DNA from: Lepidurus packardi
Lineage: Eukaryota; Arthropoda; Branchiopoda; Notostraca; Triopsidae
Length of the DNA: 64,000 nucleotides
Assembly: GCA_023053545.1 (NCBI GenBank)
Contig: JAKZAN010000006.1
Location: 6,453,001 to 6,517,000, forward strand
Direction: 5' to 3'
This document shows, in pieces, positions 35,838 to 47,831 of the stretch. The translations under genes were made by a program, and so were the position numbers. The notes beneath the pieces are model-generated. The model was not told the origin of the DNA, did not search any database, and saw only the letters and a program-made list of their open reading frames with translations. Numbering within the stretch: position 1 is the first letter of the stretch; each line of letters opens with the position of its first letter.

Positions 35838-38800
35838 ATGGCGGATGCTGGTCGTGCTAGAGGAAGAGCCAGAGGAAGGGCAAGAGGAGAATCAGCATCA
35901 AGCGAAGCTGCTCTGCGTCGCCCAGGAGGAGCCCCTCCAGGTTTTGGAGCTGCACCCCCTGCTCCAACTTCCGTAAGAATTGTTTACGATCTGTACTTAC
36001 AGTGAAAACCGCTTAACACTAAGTCGAAGGGACCGAAATATTTTTTCGTGTTAAAAGGATTTCGGGCTCACAGATGTATGTAAAAAACCTAGCTATTAAA
36101 AAAACTGTCATGATAACAGAGTTAGTATTCAAGTTTATACTCACATATTGACGATCTATACATTTTAAAGCACAAACAATTAATTTTAAAGCATTTAGCA
36201 GACTGTAAATAAAAATAAATGTTTTGACTGCACACAGACTGTTGTCAGACTTTCTCTTCTTTTGTCTTTCTCGCCCCTGTGTGTCACACAGACACACAGG
36301 GGCGAGAAAGACAAAAATTTGAACTTAGGTCAGGGGTGTTCCTAAGGCTTACAACCCTTCCCATGGGCAGAGGGAGACGGTTGGTAAGAAGAGAAAAGTA
36401 TTTTGTCGTCCAAAAATATTGTGTCGCAACAAAACTATCTTTTCGTTCTTCCGAGACGCGAACTTTTTTCTTGTTAAGCGGTTTTTGCTTCGTGTTAAAA
36501 GAAAACGTATGCAATTACATAGCGTTGTGTCCGGACCGGAATGCCATTTGTGTTAGCAGGTTTTTGGTGTTGAGCGGTTTTCATTGTATATGGACCATGA
36601 AGTTAAGTTGTAAGGGTAAACTAAGCATGGTTTCTTCAATAGGTAAGAGGTGCACGTGGAGCAGCACCAGCGCCTGGTCAGGCTGCACCAAGGGCATCTC
36701 CTGGGGGTTTACCTGAGCGATTAGCTGGAGTGCAGCTTGCTGCTCAGCCTGATCGTCCACAGCCGGGTAATGCAAATGGTAATGGCAACGGTAACGGAGC
36801 TGCAGGAGCTCCGGCCGGGCGTGGTGCACAGAGAGGCAGGTTACAGAGACCAGAAGGGCGTGAAGTCGTCATGCGCACCATAAACCCCGGATTTACTAAA
36901 AAGGGTAAATTATACGATTTTCATTTATTTAATTTCTTTCTTTATTATATTTTATTACATTTATTATATTATACTATTTTATTATATTTATTATATCTGA
37001 ATTCTTTTGACAGGAACGATTGGAACGCAAGTAGATTTACTTGTAAATTACTTCAAAGTGCAGCCACTCGAGCAGTGGAACCTGCTGCAATATCGCGTGG
37101 ACTTCAGCCCGGACATAGATCATGTTGGGGTCCGTAAAGCGCTTTTGTATTCGCATGAAGGAGAGTTGGGCGCAATGCTGTTCGATGGTACTATGATCTT
37201 CACCGCGAGGCGTCTACCTGACAGCGTAACTCACCCAATTTATGGATGTAACGTCTTTTCCTAAGAAGAAATTGTTCTAGATGGAGTTGGTGTCGGTTTT
37301 GAGATCGGACAATTCGCCCGTGAAGATCACTATCAAACGCGTGGGGGAGGTCACCACCGATGATCATAATTACCAACAAGTTCTGAACTTGGTGTTGCGT
37401 CGCTGTCTAGAGAAACTTAGTCTGGTCATGTGGAATCGCAATTATTATGATAAAGAGGCGGCTGAAGTTATTCCTCAGTACAGGATCACTATTTGGCCTG
37501 GTTACACCACTTCGATTCGGCATCATGAAAATTCTTTGATGTTGTGTTGCGAAATTGCCCACCGTGTTCTTCGTGAAGAAACGGCGGCAGATGTTTTGGC
37601 TAGGAACGTACGAAGTGGCCAGGTAAGCACTAAACATTTTTCGAAAAAACAATTTTTGCAATTTTTAGTTTCTTTTTATTTCCTGTTAGGATGCTGCATT
37701 GGCCTCGTTACTGGGAGAGGTGGTAATGACTCGTTACAATAACAAAACGTACCGAGTCGACGATATTGACTGGACTAAGACTCCAGCTAGTACCTTCGAG
37801 TTAAGAAAGGAAAACCGACAGGTATCCTATGCTGAGTATTACAGAACACGTTACAATCTGCAAACGCGCGACATGAGACAGCCCCTGTTGGTGTCCAGGC
37901 CTAAGGATAAAGATCGTAACCGTGGAGATGACCAGCCGGTGTTCTTGATCCCTGAGCATGCTCATATGACTGGTTTGTATATTGGAGAATAATCTTCATA
38001 CTCACGCTATTTACTGTAATAATGACATTATTCATTTTGTGTCCAGGTTTGTCCGAGGATATGAGGAGGAATTTTACAACAATGCAAGAAGTGGGTAAAG
38101 TTACGCGTTTGCCACCTGATCGCCGCGTCCAAGCGTTGCAAAAATTCAGCCAGAGGATGACGAACAATGTTGAAATTATGACCCACCTGCGCAAGTGGGG
38201 CCTACAATTTGCCAGGAATCTTGAAGTTGTCAAGGGCCGCGCTTTTGATGCCGAAAAAATTCTTTTTGGAAACGGGGTGGAAGTCGGAGGTATTAAGGAC
38301 GCGGACTGGTCTCGCGAAATGAGAGGTATACTAACACAAGATGTAATTTTAGATTTTTCAATAAAAGATGCATTTCTTTCCTATCATCTTAGGCAAGACT
38401 TTCTTGGCGTCTATGAAGCTCACCAAATTGGCCATTGTATATCCGAAGATGATGGAAGGAGAGCTTAATGAGTTCCTGGGAAGCCTAAGCAGAGTGGCAA
38501 ATATGGGTCTAGTGCTGAACCTGAATGCAGCTGCAAGGTGTGTAGAGGAAGGTGGTCATTTTGATTTGGTTCTGTAATTTTTAGTATTATTTAAAAAAAA
38601 TTATTATTAATAAAATATTAAGCTATTATAATTTATTGTTATTTTTAATAAAGGACAGTAAGTTTTAATATTTCATTTTTTAATAGGTTTCCGTTGGAGA
38701 GAGATATGCCTCAAGCATATGTGGCTCAGCTCGCCAACATTATTCCAAAGGGGCCTGAGTTTGTACTGATTCTCTTGAAGTCTCAACGCGCCGATACGTA

Positions 38801-39725
38801 TGCTGCCGTTAAGAAACTCCTGACGTGCGAAAATGCGATTCCAAGCCAGGTCATTACGGGAAGAATTTTGAAGAAGGGCTTGTCTGTCGCAACCAAGGTC
38901 TATATCCAAATGGCCTGCAAGTTGGGATGCGAGGCGTGGCGAGTAAGAATCCCGCCTACCGGCGCCATGGCCTTAGGTTTCGACACATATCATGACAAGG
39001 GGCAGAAGCGCGGCGTTGGCGCCTTCATAGCTTCCATTAACCAAGCTATGACAAAATATCATTCAACTGTCGTACTGCATGGAAACAACGAAGAGTTGTG
39101 CTCGAAGATCGGAATCTGCATGAGGAAGTCTCTTCTGGCGTATCAAAAAGAGAATAACGCGTTGCCAGACAAAATATTCTATTATCGCGATGGTGTAGGG
39201 TCCGGTGACGTTCCATACGTAAAGATGCAGGAGATCGCTTCTTTGAGAGCGGCTTTTCAAGCCACAAATGAGGGTTATGATCCCAAGTTGGTTGTAATTC
39301 TTGTGAACAAACGTCTGAACACTCGCATTATGAGTGCGGGTGGGAGGCCAGCTAATCCTAAGCCCGGCGTTGTTATCGATGATGTAATCACGTTGCCCGA
39401 ACGTTATGACTTCTTCCTTGTTTCACAATTCGTTACTCAAGGCACGGTGTCTCCTACGGGATACAACGTCATTGAAGATACACTAGGCTATCCTCCTGAC
39501 AGGATCCAGCAATTGACTTACAAGTTAACTCACTTGTATTACAACTGGCAGGTAGGGTTATATTAAAATAATACTTGGAATGCTTTTCACAATGTATTCC
39601 GTTTTTAGGGTACTTTGCGTGTTCCAGCTCCTTGTCAGTATGCTCATAAACTGGCATATTTGGTTGGTGAATCGTTGCACACTGAAACCCATCCGGGGTT
39701 GGCCAATTTGCCTTTCTATCTATAA
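35838..39725 (+). CDS. piwi: PIWI-subfamily argonaute
   Basis: Nine exons: 35838-35972, 36643-36904, 37014-37225, 37281-37622, 37690-37972, 38047-38325, 38393-38537, 38687-39551 and 39609-39725 (879 residues). PIWI proteins bind piRNAs and silence transposons, mainly in the germ line. The N-terminus has [13 protein letters not shown], the type of RG repeat that is arginine-methylated for Tudor binding, followed by a GNGNGNG run. The PAZ region lies roughly at 285-395. The PIWI domain keeps the slicer triad: Asp652 (ALGFDTYHD), Asp721 (YYRDGVGSG) and His854 ([10 protein letters not shown]). The conserved [19 protein letters not shown] and QGTVSPT are present. It ends ANLPFYL. Whether it is the Piwi or Aubergine orthologue needs a tree. 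A poly(A) signal AATAAA is at 39928-39933. Confidence 0.94.
36000..36586. mobile_element. Tc1/mariner-type MITE in Piwi intron 1
   Basis: The left end CAGTGAAAACCGCTTAACAC at 36000 is matched, inverted, by CAATGAAAACCGCTCAACAC at 36586. Both ends are flanked by TA (35998-35999 and 36587-36588), the target site of Tc1/mariner elements. No transposase frame lies within the 587 bp, so it is non-autonomous. It fills most of intron 1 of Piwi (35973-36642). Confidence 0.7.
36261..36315. repeat. Perfect 25-bp inverted repeat inside the MITE
   Basis: Bases 36261-36285 are the exact reverse complement of 36291-36315, with a 5-base ACACA spacer. The arm includes the motif ctcgcccctgtgtgtc. It lies near the middle of the MITE and would form a strong hairpin in the intron RNA. 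Confidence 0.85.
36918..37000. repeat. TTTATTA-type low-complexity tract
   Basis: Piwi intron 2 is almost entirely T/A with repeated TTATTATATT units, giving a long pyrimidine/AT run before the acceptor at 37013. Confidence 0.6.
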
Positions 39726-40102
39726 ACGTTAATTTTCATTATTCAGATTCATGTTTCTTTTGCCGTTCATGGAAACTCAATTTGCTTTGTCTTCTTGAGT
39801 GAGGAAGACATCTTTGTATGAGGTTATTTTTTACTAAGGTATACAACCAAGATGTGTTCAAATGGAAATACAAGAAACAAATGATTTCAAAATACTGTTT
39901 TTCTCCCCTGATGCGCCGTTGAAGGTTAATAAATTTGAATTGAGTGGATGGGAGGGAGGAGTATCAGCGCCGCATAGTCGACGACGGTCAGTTGAAGAGT
40001 GAGGTCAAGAATTCGCAGCCATCTTGGGCGTTTGGGAGTGGAGTGTGTGTTGTTATCGTGTGGATTATCCAGTGTCATCCGTGATATTTCTTGCAAAATA
40101 AA

Positions 40103-42449
<2,347 letters not shown>

Positions 42450-43474
42450 AAAGGGAGAGAAGCCAAGGATAAAATTTGTTGGCATTTCGCCGCCACCCTA
42501 CTTCCCTTTAACCCTCGACTTCATTTTTTCCCATGAAATTCTGCGGGCAGGTCAAAAACAGTCCCTTTTCTGCGTGTTGGGGGCACTGGGCCTTGGAATG
42601 TGGGTTATTAATTTATAATTCCTGTTCTTTATTCTTCCTTTTTGTTTTATTTTTATTTCGTAATGACGCTATAGTAGACGCTTATAATCTTTCCGTTTTC
42701 GTATCATGGCCTCATGGCAGTATTTTCTCCTAACTTCTTGAATTTGTTTTTTGTTGCTTGCAGAAAAATCTTTTGGTGTTCCTGGTGTATATCAGTGTTT
42801 TGCCCCATTCAAGGCCCGTAGGGTAGTGAGTGATGTAAGGCCAGGACTCAGTATAATCAACGGTGCATGGGACGTGATGTCATGTGACTGCTATCCTACC
42901 CCCTAAGTTGGTCTGTCGTTTAATTATTTGGCAAAAGGGGGAAATCATTTTTTGGTCATTTTGTGGCTGCTTTTTATCGGTCATCTTCATTTTTTTTTCG
43001 CGCCAATGTTTCGGAAGTGTCTACTTGTAATGTTGACTACGCCACTTTACTTTTTTTTTCTCTTGTGTGGTGCCGCTAATTTGACCAGGACTCCTTTAAA
43101 AATAAGCATAACCAAGGGGTGAAACAAAGCTGCGCCAGTTCATTCCTTTTTTGACTTTTCTGAGTGGTTGATTTGCTATTAGGTATTCAAAGCTCGCATG
43201 GCAAGAAAGAAAAAAAATTGTAGGTCGTATGTGTCCCATTGTGACCGCAGGAGAAGCGACTCTTTTCTCTAGTTTTCTGTCTTGCTATTGCCGTATGTTA
43301 TTCTTCCTCACACCCCATGCTCATATGATACGGTTTTGGCGACATTCAGTATAAGAAATTTTTTTAGTGCAACTTTTTGTTACTCCCTCCTTTTCATTTG
43401 CCATGGTAAAAAATACAGTCACACTTTTGAACCGTGCCGAGTGGTAAAAGGTACAATTGCTAATAACTTTTTAT
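42450..43474. other. Convergent 3' region, 14-3-3 epsilon / INO80B
   Basis: About 1 kb of T-rich sequence between two stop codons, probably a long 14-3-3 3' UTR plus the INO80B 3' UTR. No coding signal recognised. Confidence 0.5.
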
Positions 43475-44846
43475 TTAGTTTACAGACATGATATTTTGAA
43501 GCTGTTTAAAACAACCCAGGCTGCATAGTGAAACTCCGCTTTTGTCAGAGTATTTTCGGGGATTCTTGCAGCCAGTTACGCCGCATAATTTTGATGGAGG
43601 TGGGACAACTGGTACTGAAGCAGCTAAGGGAAATTCAACATTCGGAGGTAGTCTTAATGCACAGCAGTCTAGGGTATAAATCAAGGATAGTTGAGGTGTT
43701 TCTACACAAGCTGTAGTTGAGCCATTGGTGGCTGTGGTGGTAACCTCAACTTTCTTGACATGTTTGGACAGCCGCGTCTTGGCCTCCTTCTTGAGAAGCA
43801 AGCGGTCCATCGTTCGTTTCTAAAGATGGCGTTTGAAAGGGGCGAGATTACTATAAGGATTGTGTCCAATATCGATTAAGTTACTTTGTCTTTTTCCCTT
43901 TTCTCTTCTGCTTGCTGTCTACGCAGCTGAGATTTCAATGCTCTTTTCTTGATCAGCTCTTCGGTAACCTGGACTTCTTTGTACCCAGTAGGTAAAGAAA
44001 CGAGCTGATCGTCCATGTCTCCTGCACCCCGTCCGACATCTCCTTTCCTTTCCAACAAAGCTCTTTGACGGGCAGTCATCAATTTTGGATCCTTAATGCG
44101 CTTCATCTCTTCATCGACCTAAACTGGACTAATTAATACCGGTTTTCCTGGTTTGTTCCATTAGAATTACTACCTCTTCCACTTTTCCAGACTCCAAAGC
44201 ATCAAGCCACCGTTCATCATCGCTGTCTTCTTTGTCTCTGGACTTCCTGGACTTCTTTGTTTCTTCGTTTGCTCTAACAGATTAGTAATTTCTATGATTG
44301 TCAAACTGTTGGTCTCTATACTACCTTTTGGGTACGGAGTCTTCAACGTCAACGTCGATTTCTTCTTCCTCCCCCTCTGCGTCATCTAAAGCGGTTGAAA
44401 TCTCATCGTGATCGTGAATGTTTACCATATCAAGTTCTATTTCTTGGCTTTCTACGTCAACTTCAAGGTCTTCTAAGGGCAGATCATACGACTCTATGAC
44501 CATATGTTCTCCAATATCTTCTAACATTCCTAAGTCGCTCAGTTCCAGTTGTTCCTCTATGATAAAAGACTGCTCGTCTTCATTTTCATACGAAAAAAAA
44601 ATGTTTTGGGAATCGTCTTCAAGTTCGATAGATTCAGAGTTAGAAGGATCGGATTGTTTTCCTTCATGACGACGCTTCTTATGCTTTTTGCTCTTATGCT
44701 TGTGTTTCTTGTGATGCCTTCGTGATGTCGAGGGGCTCTCCAAGTCTAGTAATGGAGAATGTTACTTGCAAGCGCCGTAAAAGGCATAATTTTTTATGTA
44801 GCTTACCAGGTTCTTCCACTTCTTCGTCATGCTTCCTTTTACCCAT
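43475..44846 (-). CDS. INO80B: INO80 chromatin-remodelling complex subunit B
   Basis: Five exons: 44807-44846, 44325-44745, 44174-44273, 43885-44118 and 43475-43819 (379 residues; human 356). The N-terminus is a basic Lys/His cluster (RRHHKKHKHKSKKHKKRR) followed by a very acidic stretch. The PAPA-1 region follows: MTARQRALLERKGD, LVSLPTGYKE, LRRQQAEEKREKDK. The C-terminus is a HIT-type zinc finger with CGVTGCKNPRKYSDKSG and LCSLGCFKQL. INO80B (yeast Ies2) activates nucleosome sliding by the INO80 ATPase in the nucleus. All five exons keep frame. The transcript converges on 14-3-3 epsilon. Confidence 0.88.
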
Positions 44847-45605
44847 TCTTAACTGTTGTTGCTTGACTCAAAAATTATTTTTAGTGCCGTATTATATTGT
44901 AAACAAGGAAACTGTATGTAAACAAGAAACAGGAGGGCGTGGCATTTGAGTTATCGCTATTGACACGCCAATTGTGGGAGGAACTTCTATTTATAATGGC
45001 TGAAAGTATTTAAATTTTGTTGTTAACCTAGTAATCTGCTAAAAAAAAGTAATCCAAATAGGATACCCTATTGTTGTAAAACATTTCTTTTGTTCATAAC
45101 AAACCATCGTAACAAATTTGCCAAATTATAATCATCCAGTATTCCAAGTCCTAAACCGTGATCCTAAACCGGCCATGTCCATGCGGTTCAACATAGCCGG
45201 AGGACGGGTTTTGATAGCTAAGGCTAAAGTGACGTGATGGCTGCAAACATTATTTTTCTGTGCGTAAATTTTTCTTCGTGTAATGATTTACTGGTTAGTA
45301 ATATCTCACACTTTTTGAAGTTTTATTTGTTGATCTGGTGTCCAATTTTGTATTCGCGTAACAGTAACTTATTGTTACGAGAATACTGAGTAAGGTCGCC
45401 TTCATTAAGATTGTAGGAAACTGTGTTCGTTTTCGGCACAACGGTAAAATCCAGAAGAGATTATTAAATCTATTATTTTTTTTTAATAAGTCCCAAGAAG
45501 GTAATGTTTGTCGAAACATAATGTGTAGCGACTAATAGCTAACTAGAGAACGCGTATGCGAATCAAGGGCCAAGGCCCAAGCAGGACAGGAAGAACGTTT
45601 CTATA
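44847..45605. other. Intergenic region upstream of INO80B
   Basis: 760 bp between the INO80B start and a MITE. Contains the INO80B 5' UTR and promoter; nothing else recognised. Confidence 0.4.
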
Positions 45606-45856
45606 CAGTGGTACCTCGACATACGAGTTTAATTCGTTCCACAACCTTGCTCGTATCTTGAATTACTCGTATCTCGAAGCTAACTGATTCACTGACCGTG
45701 GTGGGCGGTGCCGCGCACGCGCGCTACCGGCCGACCTGCTAAACCGAACTCGTATCTCGAATTTCGCTCGTAACTCAAAGCAAAAAATCACTCGCTCGCC
45801 GGCTCGTATCTCGAAAAACTCGTATGTTGGGGCACTCGTATGTCGAGGTACCACTG
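45606..45856. mobile_element. Tc1/mariner-type MITE, 251 bp
   Basis: The ends are near-perfect inverted repeats: CAGTGGTACCTCGACATACG at 45606 and its complement CGTATGTCGAGGTACCACTG ending at 45856. TA dinucleotides flank both ends (45604-45605 and 45857-45858). The middle repeats the phrase CTCGTATCTCGAA several times and has a GC-rich core (gccgcgcacgcgcgc). No coding capacity. The end sequence is a widespread mariner-type terminus. Confidence 0.9.
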
Positions 45857-46534
45857 TACATGTTTAGTCTGAAATTTGCTCAATGGACTAATGGGCTAAA
45901 CAACAGACAAAAGGGAATAGTCGGTCAAAAGCAAGTGGCATACATGAAAGAGAAGGGAAGTCGGAAGTCCGATCTGACACGGTATCCTGGATATGAGCTA
46001 AGAATTGTGTCTTGGCTCAAATTAGAAGATATAGTTTTCTCCAGTTGGAATTTTCTTTCGTTCTACATTAAGATCCACTGATGTGATGGGCGTATAGGTT
46101 TGAAGATGTTAAAGTTTTTAAGACGCTTCAGTTTTAATCAAAATTTCCATGCGATAGGAAACTTATATTCATTAACACAATCGAGGTCTGGATCGTAATT
46201 TTCGTGGTACAACCAACGTACACAAGTACAAACGAAATGTTCTCGGAAGCAATCGTTACACATTGTGGTTCGATCTATTTTGTTCCTTAATTAGTCACAG
46301 AATTTAGTATCATTCCCTCCAATATATAGACCATATTTCTGAGGAATTTTCTTTCCCGTTACAAGGTCAAGAGAAGACATGCGACCTGTCAGCTCCGGGT
46401 CACGAACCAACGGTACTTATACGTAGCGGAACTTGACCTTCCGTGAACTTTACCTACTGACCTCTATAATATTCTCAAAAGAAAAGCAAGCGCTTCTGAT
46501 TTCTGTTCAGTTTGAGTTCTTCCAGCTTATAGAA
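45857..46534. other. Upstream region of the clip-like secreted gene
   Basis: 680 bp without a recognised gene; presumably holds the promoter of the next gene. Confidence 0.35.
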
Positions 46535-47641
46535 ATGAAGCTACTGCAAGTATTGTTCCTAGTCTCTACTGCGGTATGGGGAATTTTCGCCCAAGACAGA
46601 GGGTATAGTGCGATCAACTTTTACGGCCAAGGAAACACGAACGGATTGCCTCATTCCAACAACAGAGTTACGCATCCGCCTAATCCTGCTGTAGAATTAC
46701 AACCTCAACCGGCACCTGCTCAGTTTTACCAAACTTATGGCCAGCAGCTGAATCCCGCCAAAGTCGTTATCAGACCGGCCAGTACTTTGACAACGGAAAA
46801 CTCCGCCAAAGTTACCACTGATCGTCCCATAAAAGATGGCTGTAGCTGCGTTCCTGTTGATACTTGCACCATAGAAGAAATGGACTTTAGTTTTGCTGTC
46901 CCTTGTAAACACGGTGAAGTTCGCTGCTGCTCCAATTCACCCGATGTGACAACTACTACTTCATCTTGGTATGCACTACCCTCGACGTCACTACCTCCTG
47001 CAACACAACTGATAACAGCTTCAAAACCGATTCTTCATGAGACCTGCAAATGCATTTTCCCCAACGATTGCCCAAAATACGCTCAACGAAGAGGAAATTG
47101 TCCGCTGGGTTTGATTAGCTGTTGTCATTCTGCAGAGCAAAACATCGGAAATGCTGCCGGCTTCCGACCTGTTGATCTTCCATTTCTCAAAGTACCGAGC
47201 ACCAGCAACCCTGCTCCTTCCTTGGAGACTGGATTTTTTCCTATCGCCAGCTCATCAAACTTACAGCCTGCTGTAGTTAGGCCCGAAATGGGTCCATTTA
47301 ACGCAGCTCCTGAAACTACACCATCTGCGCCAATAACACCGCCAGCTCAAGCTATCCCGTTAGTGAGTCGTCCTCTGCAAGCACCTCCTACATATTCCTG
47401 GCCAATTGGTCAAGAGCAAGTTGCAGCTCCTGTCTATCCTGCTAATCAATATCCACAACACTATGCACGCCCTGGAGTACCCCAATATTCTTCAGTAAAC
47501 CCCGTTTATGCCTCCCGTCCATCTCCTGACCAATCTTATTACCAACCCAATCCATACCTAAGTCGTCCTCAACAAGCTCAGAAACCAGAATCCACTCAAA
47601 GTCCGAATTTCTTAAGTAGTTTGTTAAGTTTGTTTAGTTAG
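46535..47641 (+). CDS. Secreted protein with two clip-like cysteine modules, no protease domain
   Basis: A single exon of 368 residues. MKLLQVLFLVSTAVWGIFAQ is a clear signal peptide. Two cysteine modules follow: CSCVPVDTC...VPCKHGEVRCC (about residues 107-135) and CKCIFPNDCPKYAQ...CPLGLISCC. Their CxC...C...C...CC spacing resembles the regulatory modules in front of masquerade-type serine protease homologues of arthropods, which act in immunity and clotting. The rest is Pro/Ser/Tyr/Gln-rich and likely disordered. There is no trypsin-like domain before the stop, and none in the next 140 bp. It could be a truncated protease homologue, a cuticle or matrix protein, or a decoy regulator; I cannot choose between these from sequence. 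ATG 46535 is chosen because it directly starts the signal peptide. Confidence 0.8.
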   Translation: MKLLQVLFLVSTAVWGIFAQDRGYSAINFYGQGNTNGLPHSNNRVTHPPNPAVELQPQPAPAQFYQTYGQQLNPAKVVIRPASTLTTENSAKVTTDRPIKDGCSCVPVDTCTIEEMDFSFAVPCKHGEVRCCSNSPDVTTTTSSWYALPSTSLPPATQLITASKPILHETCKCIFPNDCPKYAQRRGNCPLGLISCCHSAEQNIGNAAGFRPVDLPFLKVPSTSNPAPSLETGFFPIASSSNLQPAVVRPEMGPFNAAPETTPSAPITPPAQAIPLVSRPLQAPPTYSWPIGQEQVAAPVYPANQYPQHYARPGVPQYSSVNPVYASRPSPDQSYYQPNPYLSRPQQAQKPESTQSPNFLSSLLSLFS

Positions 47642-47683
47642 AGAGTGACAATGGACACTATTTTATCTCAATCATGTCACTTA

Positions 47684-47831
47684 TTTATTGGAGTTGCGAA
47701 TACACGAAACATTATGTTATGGAAACTTGCTAAGCTTCCAGTTCGGCATAAAAAACAGGTCCAGACATACAAAAAAATGGCGTCTAGTAAGGTCTCGAGC
47801 GATCTCTACCGCCACGATCACTATAAATAAA
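47684..47831. terminator. Overlapping poly(A) signals of the clip-like gene and cabeza
   Basis: AATAAA on the plus strand is at 47826-47831, beyond the cabeza stop. AATAAA on the minus strand is at 47684-47689, beyond the clip-like stop. If both are used, the two 3' UTRs overlap in antisense. Confidence 0.45.

Noticed and set aside
43660-43700. A cryptic 37-bp intron in the last INO80B exon
   Set aside because: Borders look like GTAGAA...CCCTAG but the length would break the frame before the HIT zinc finger.
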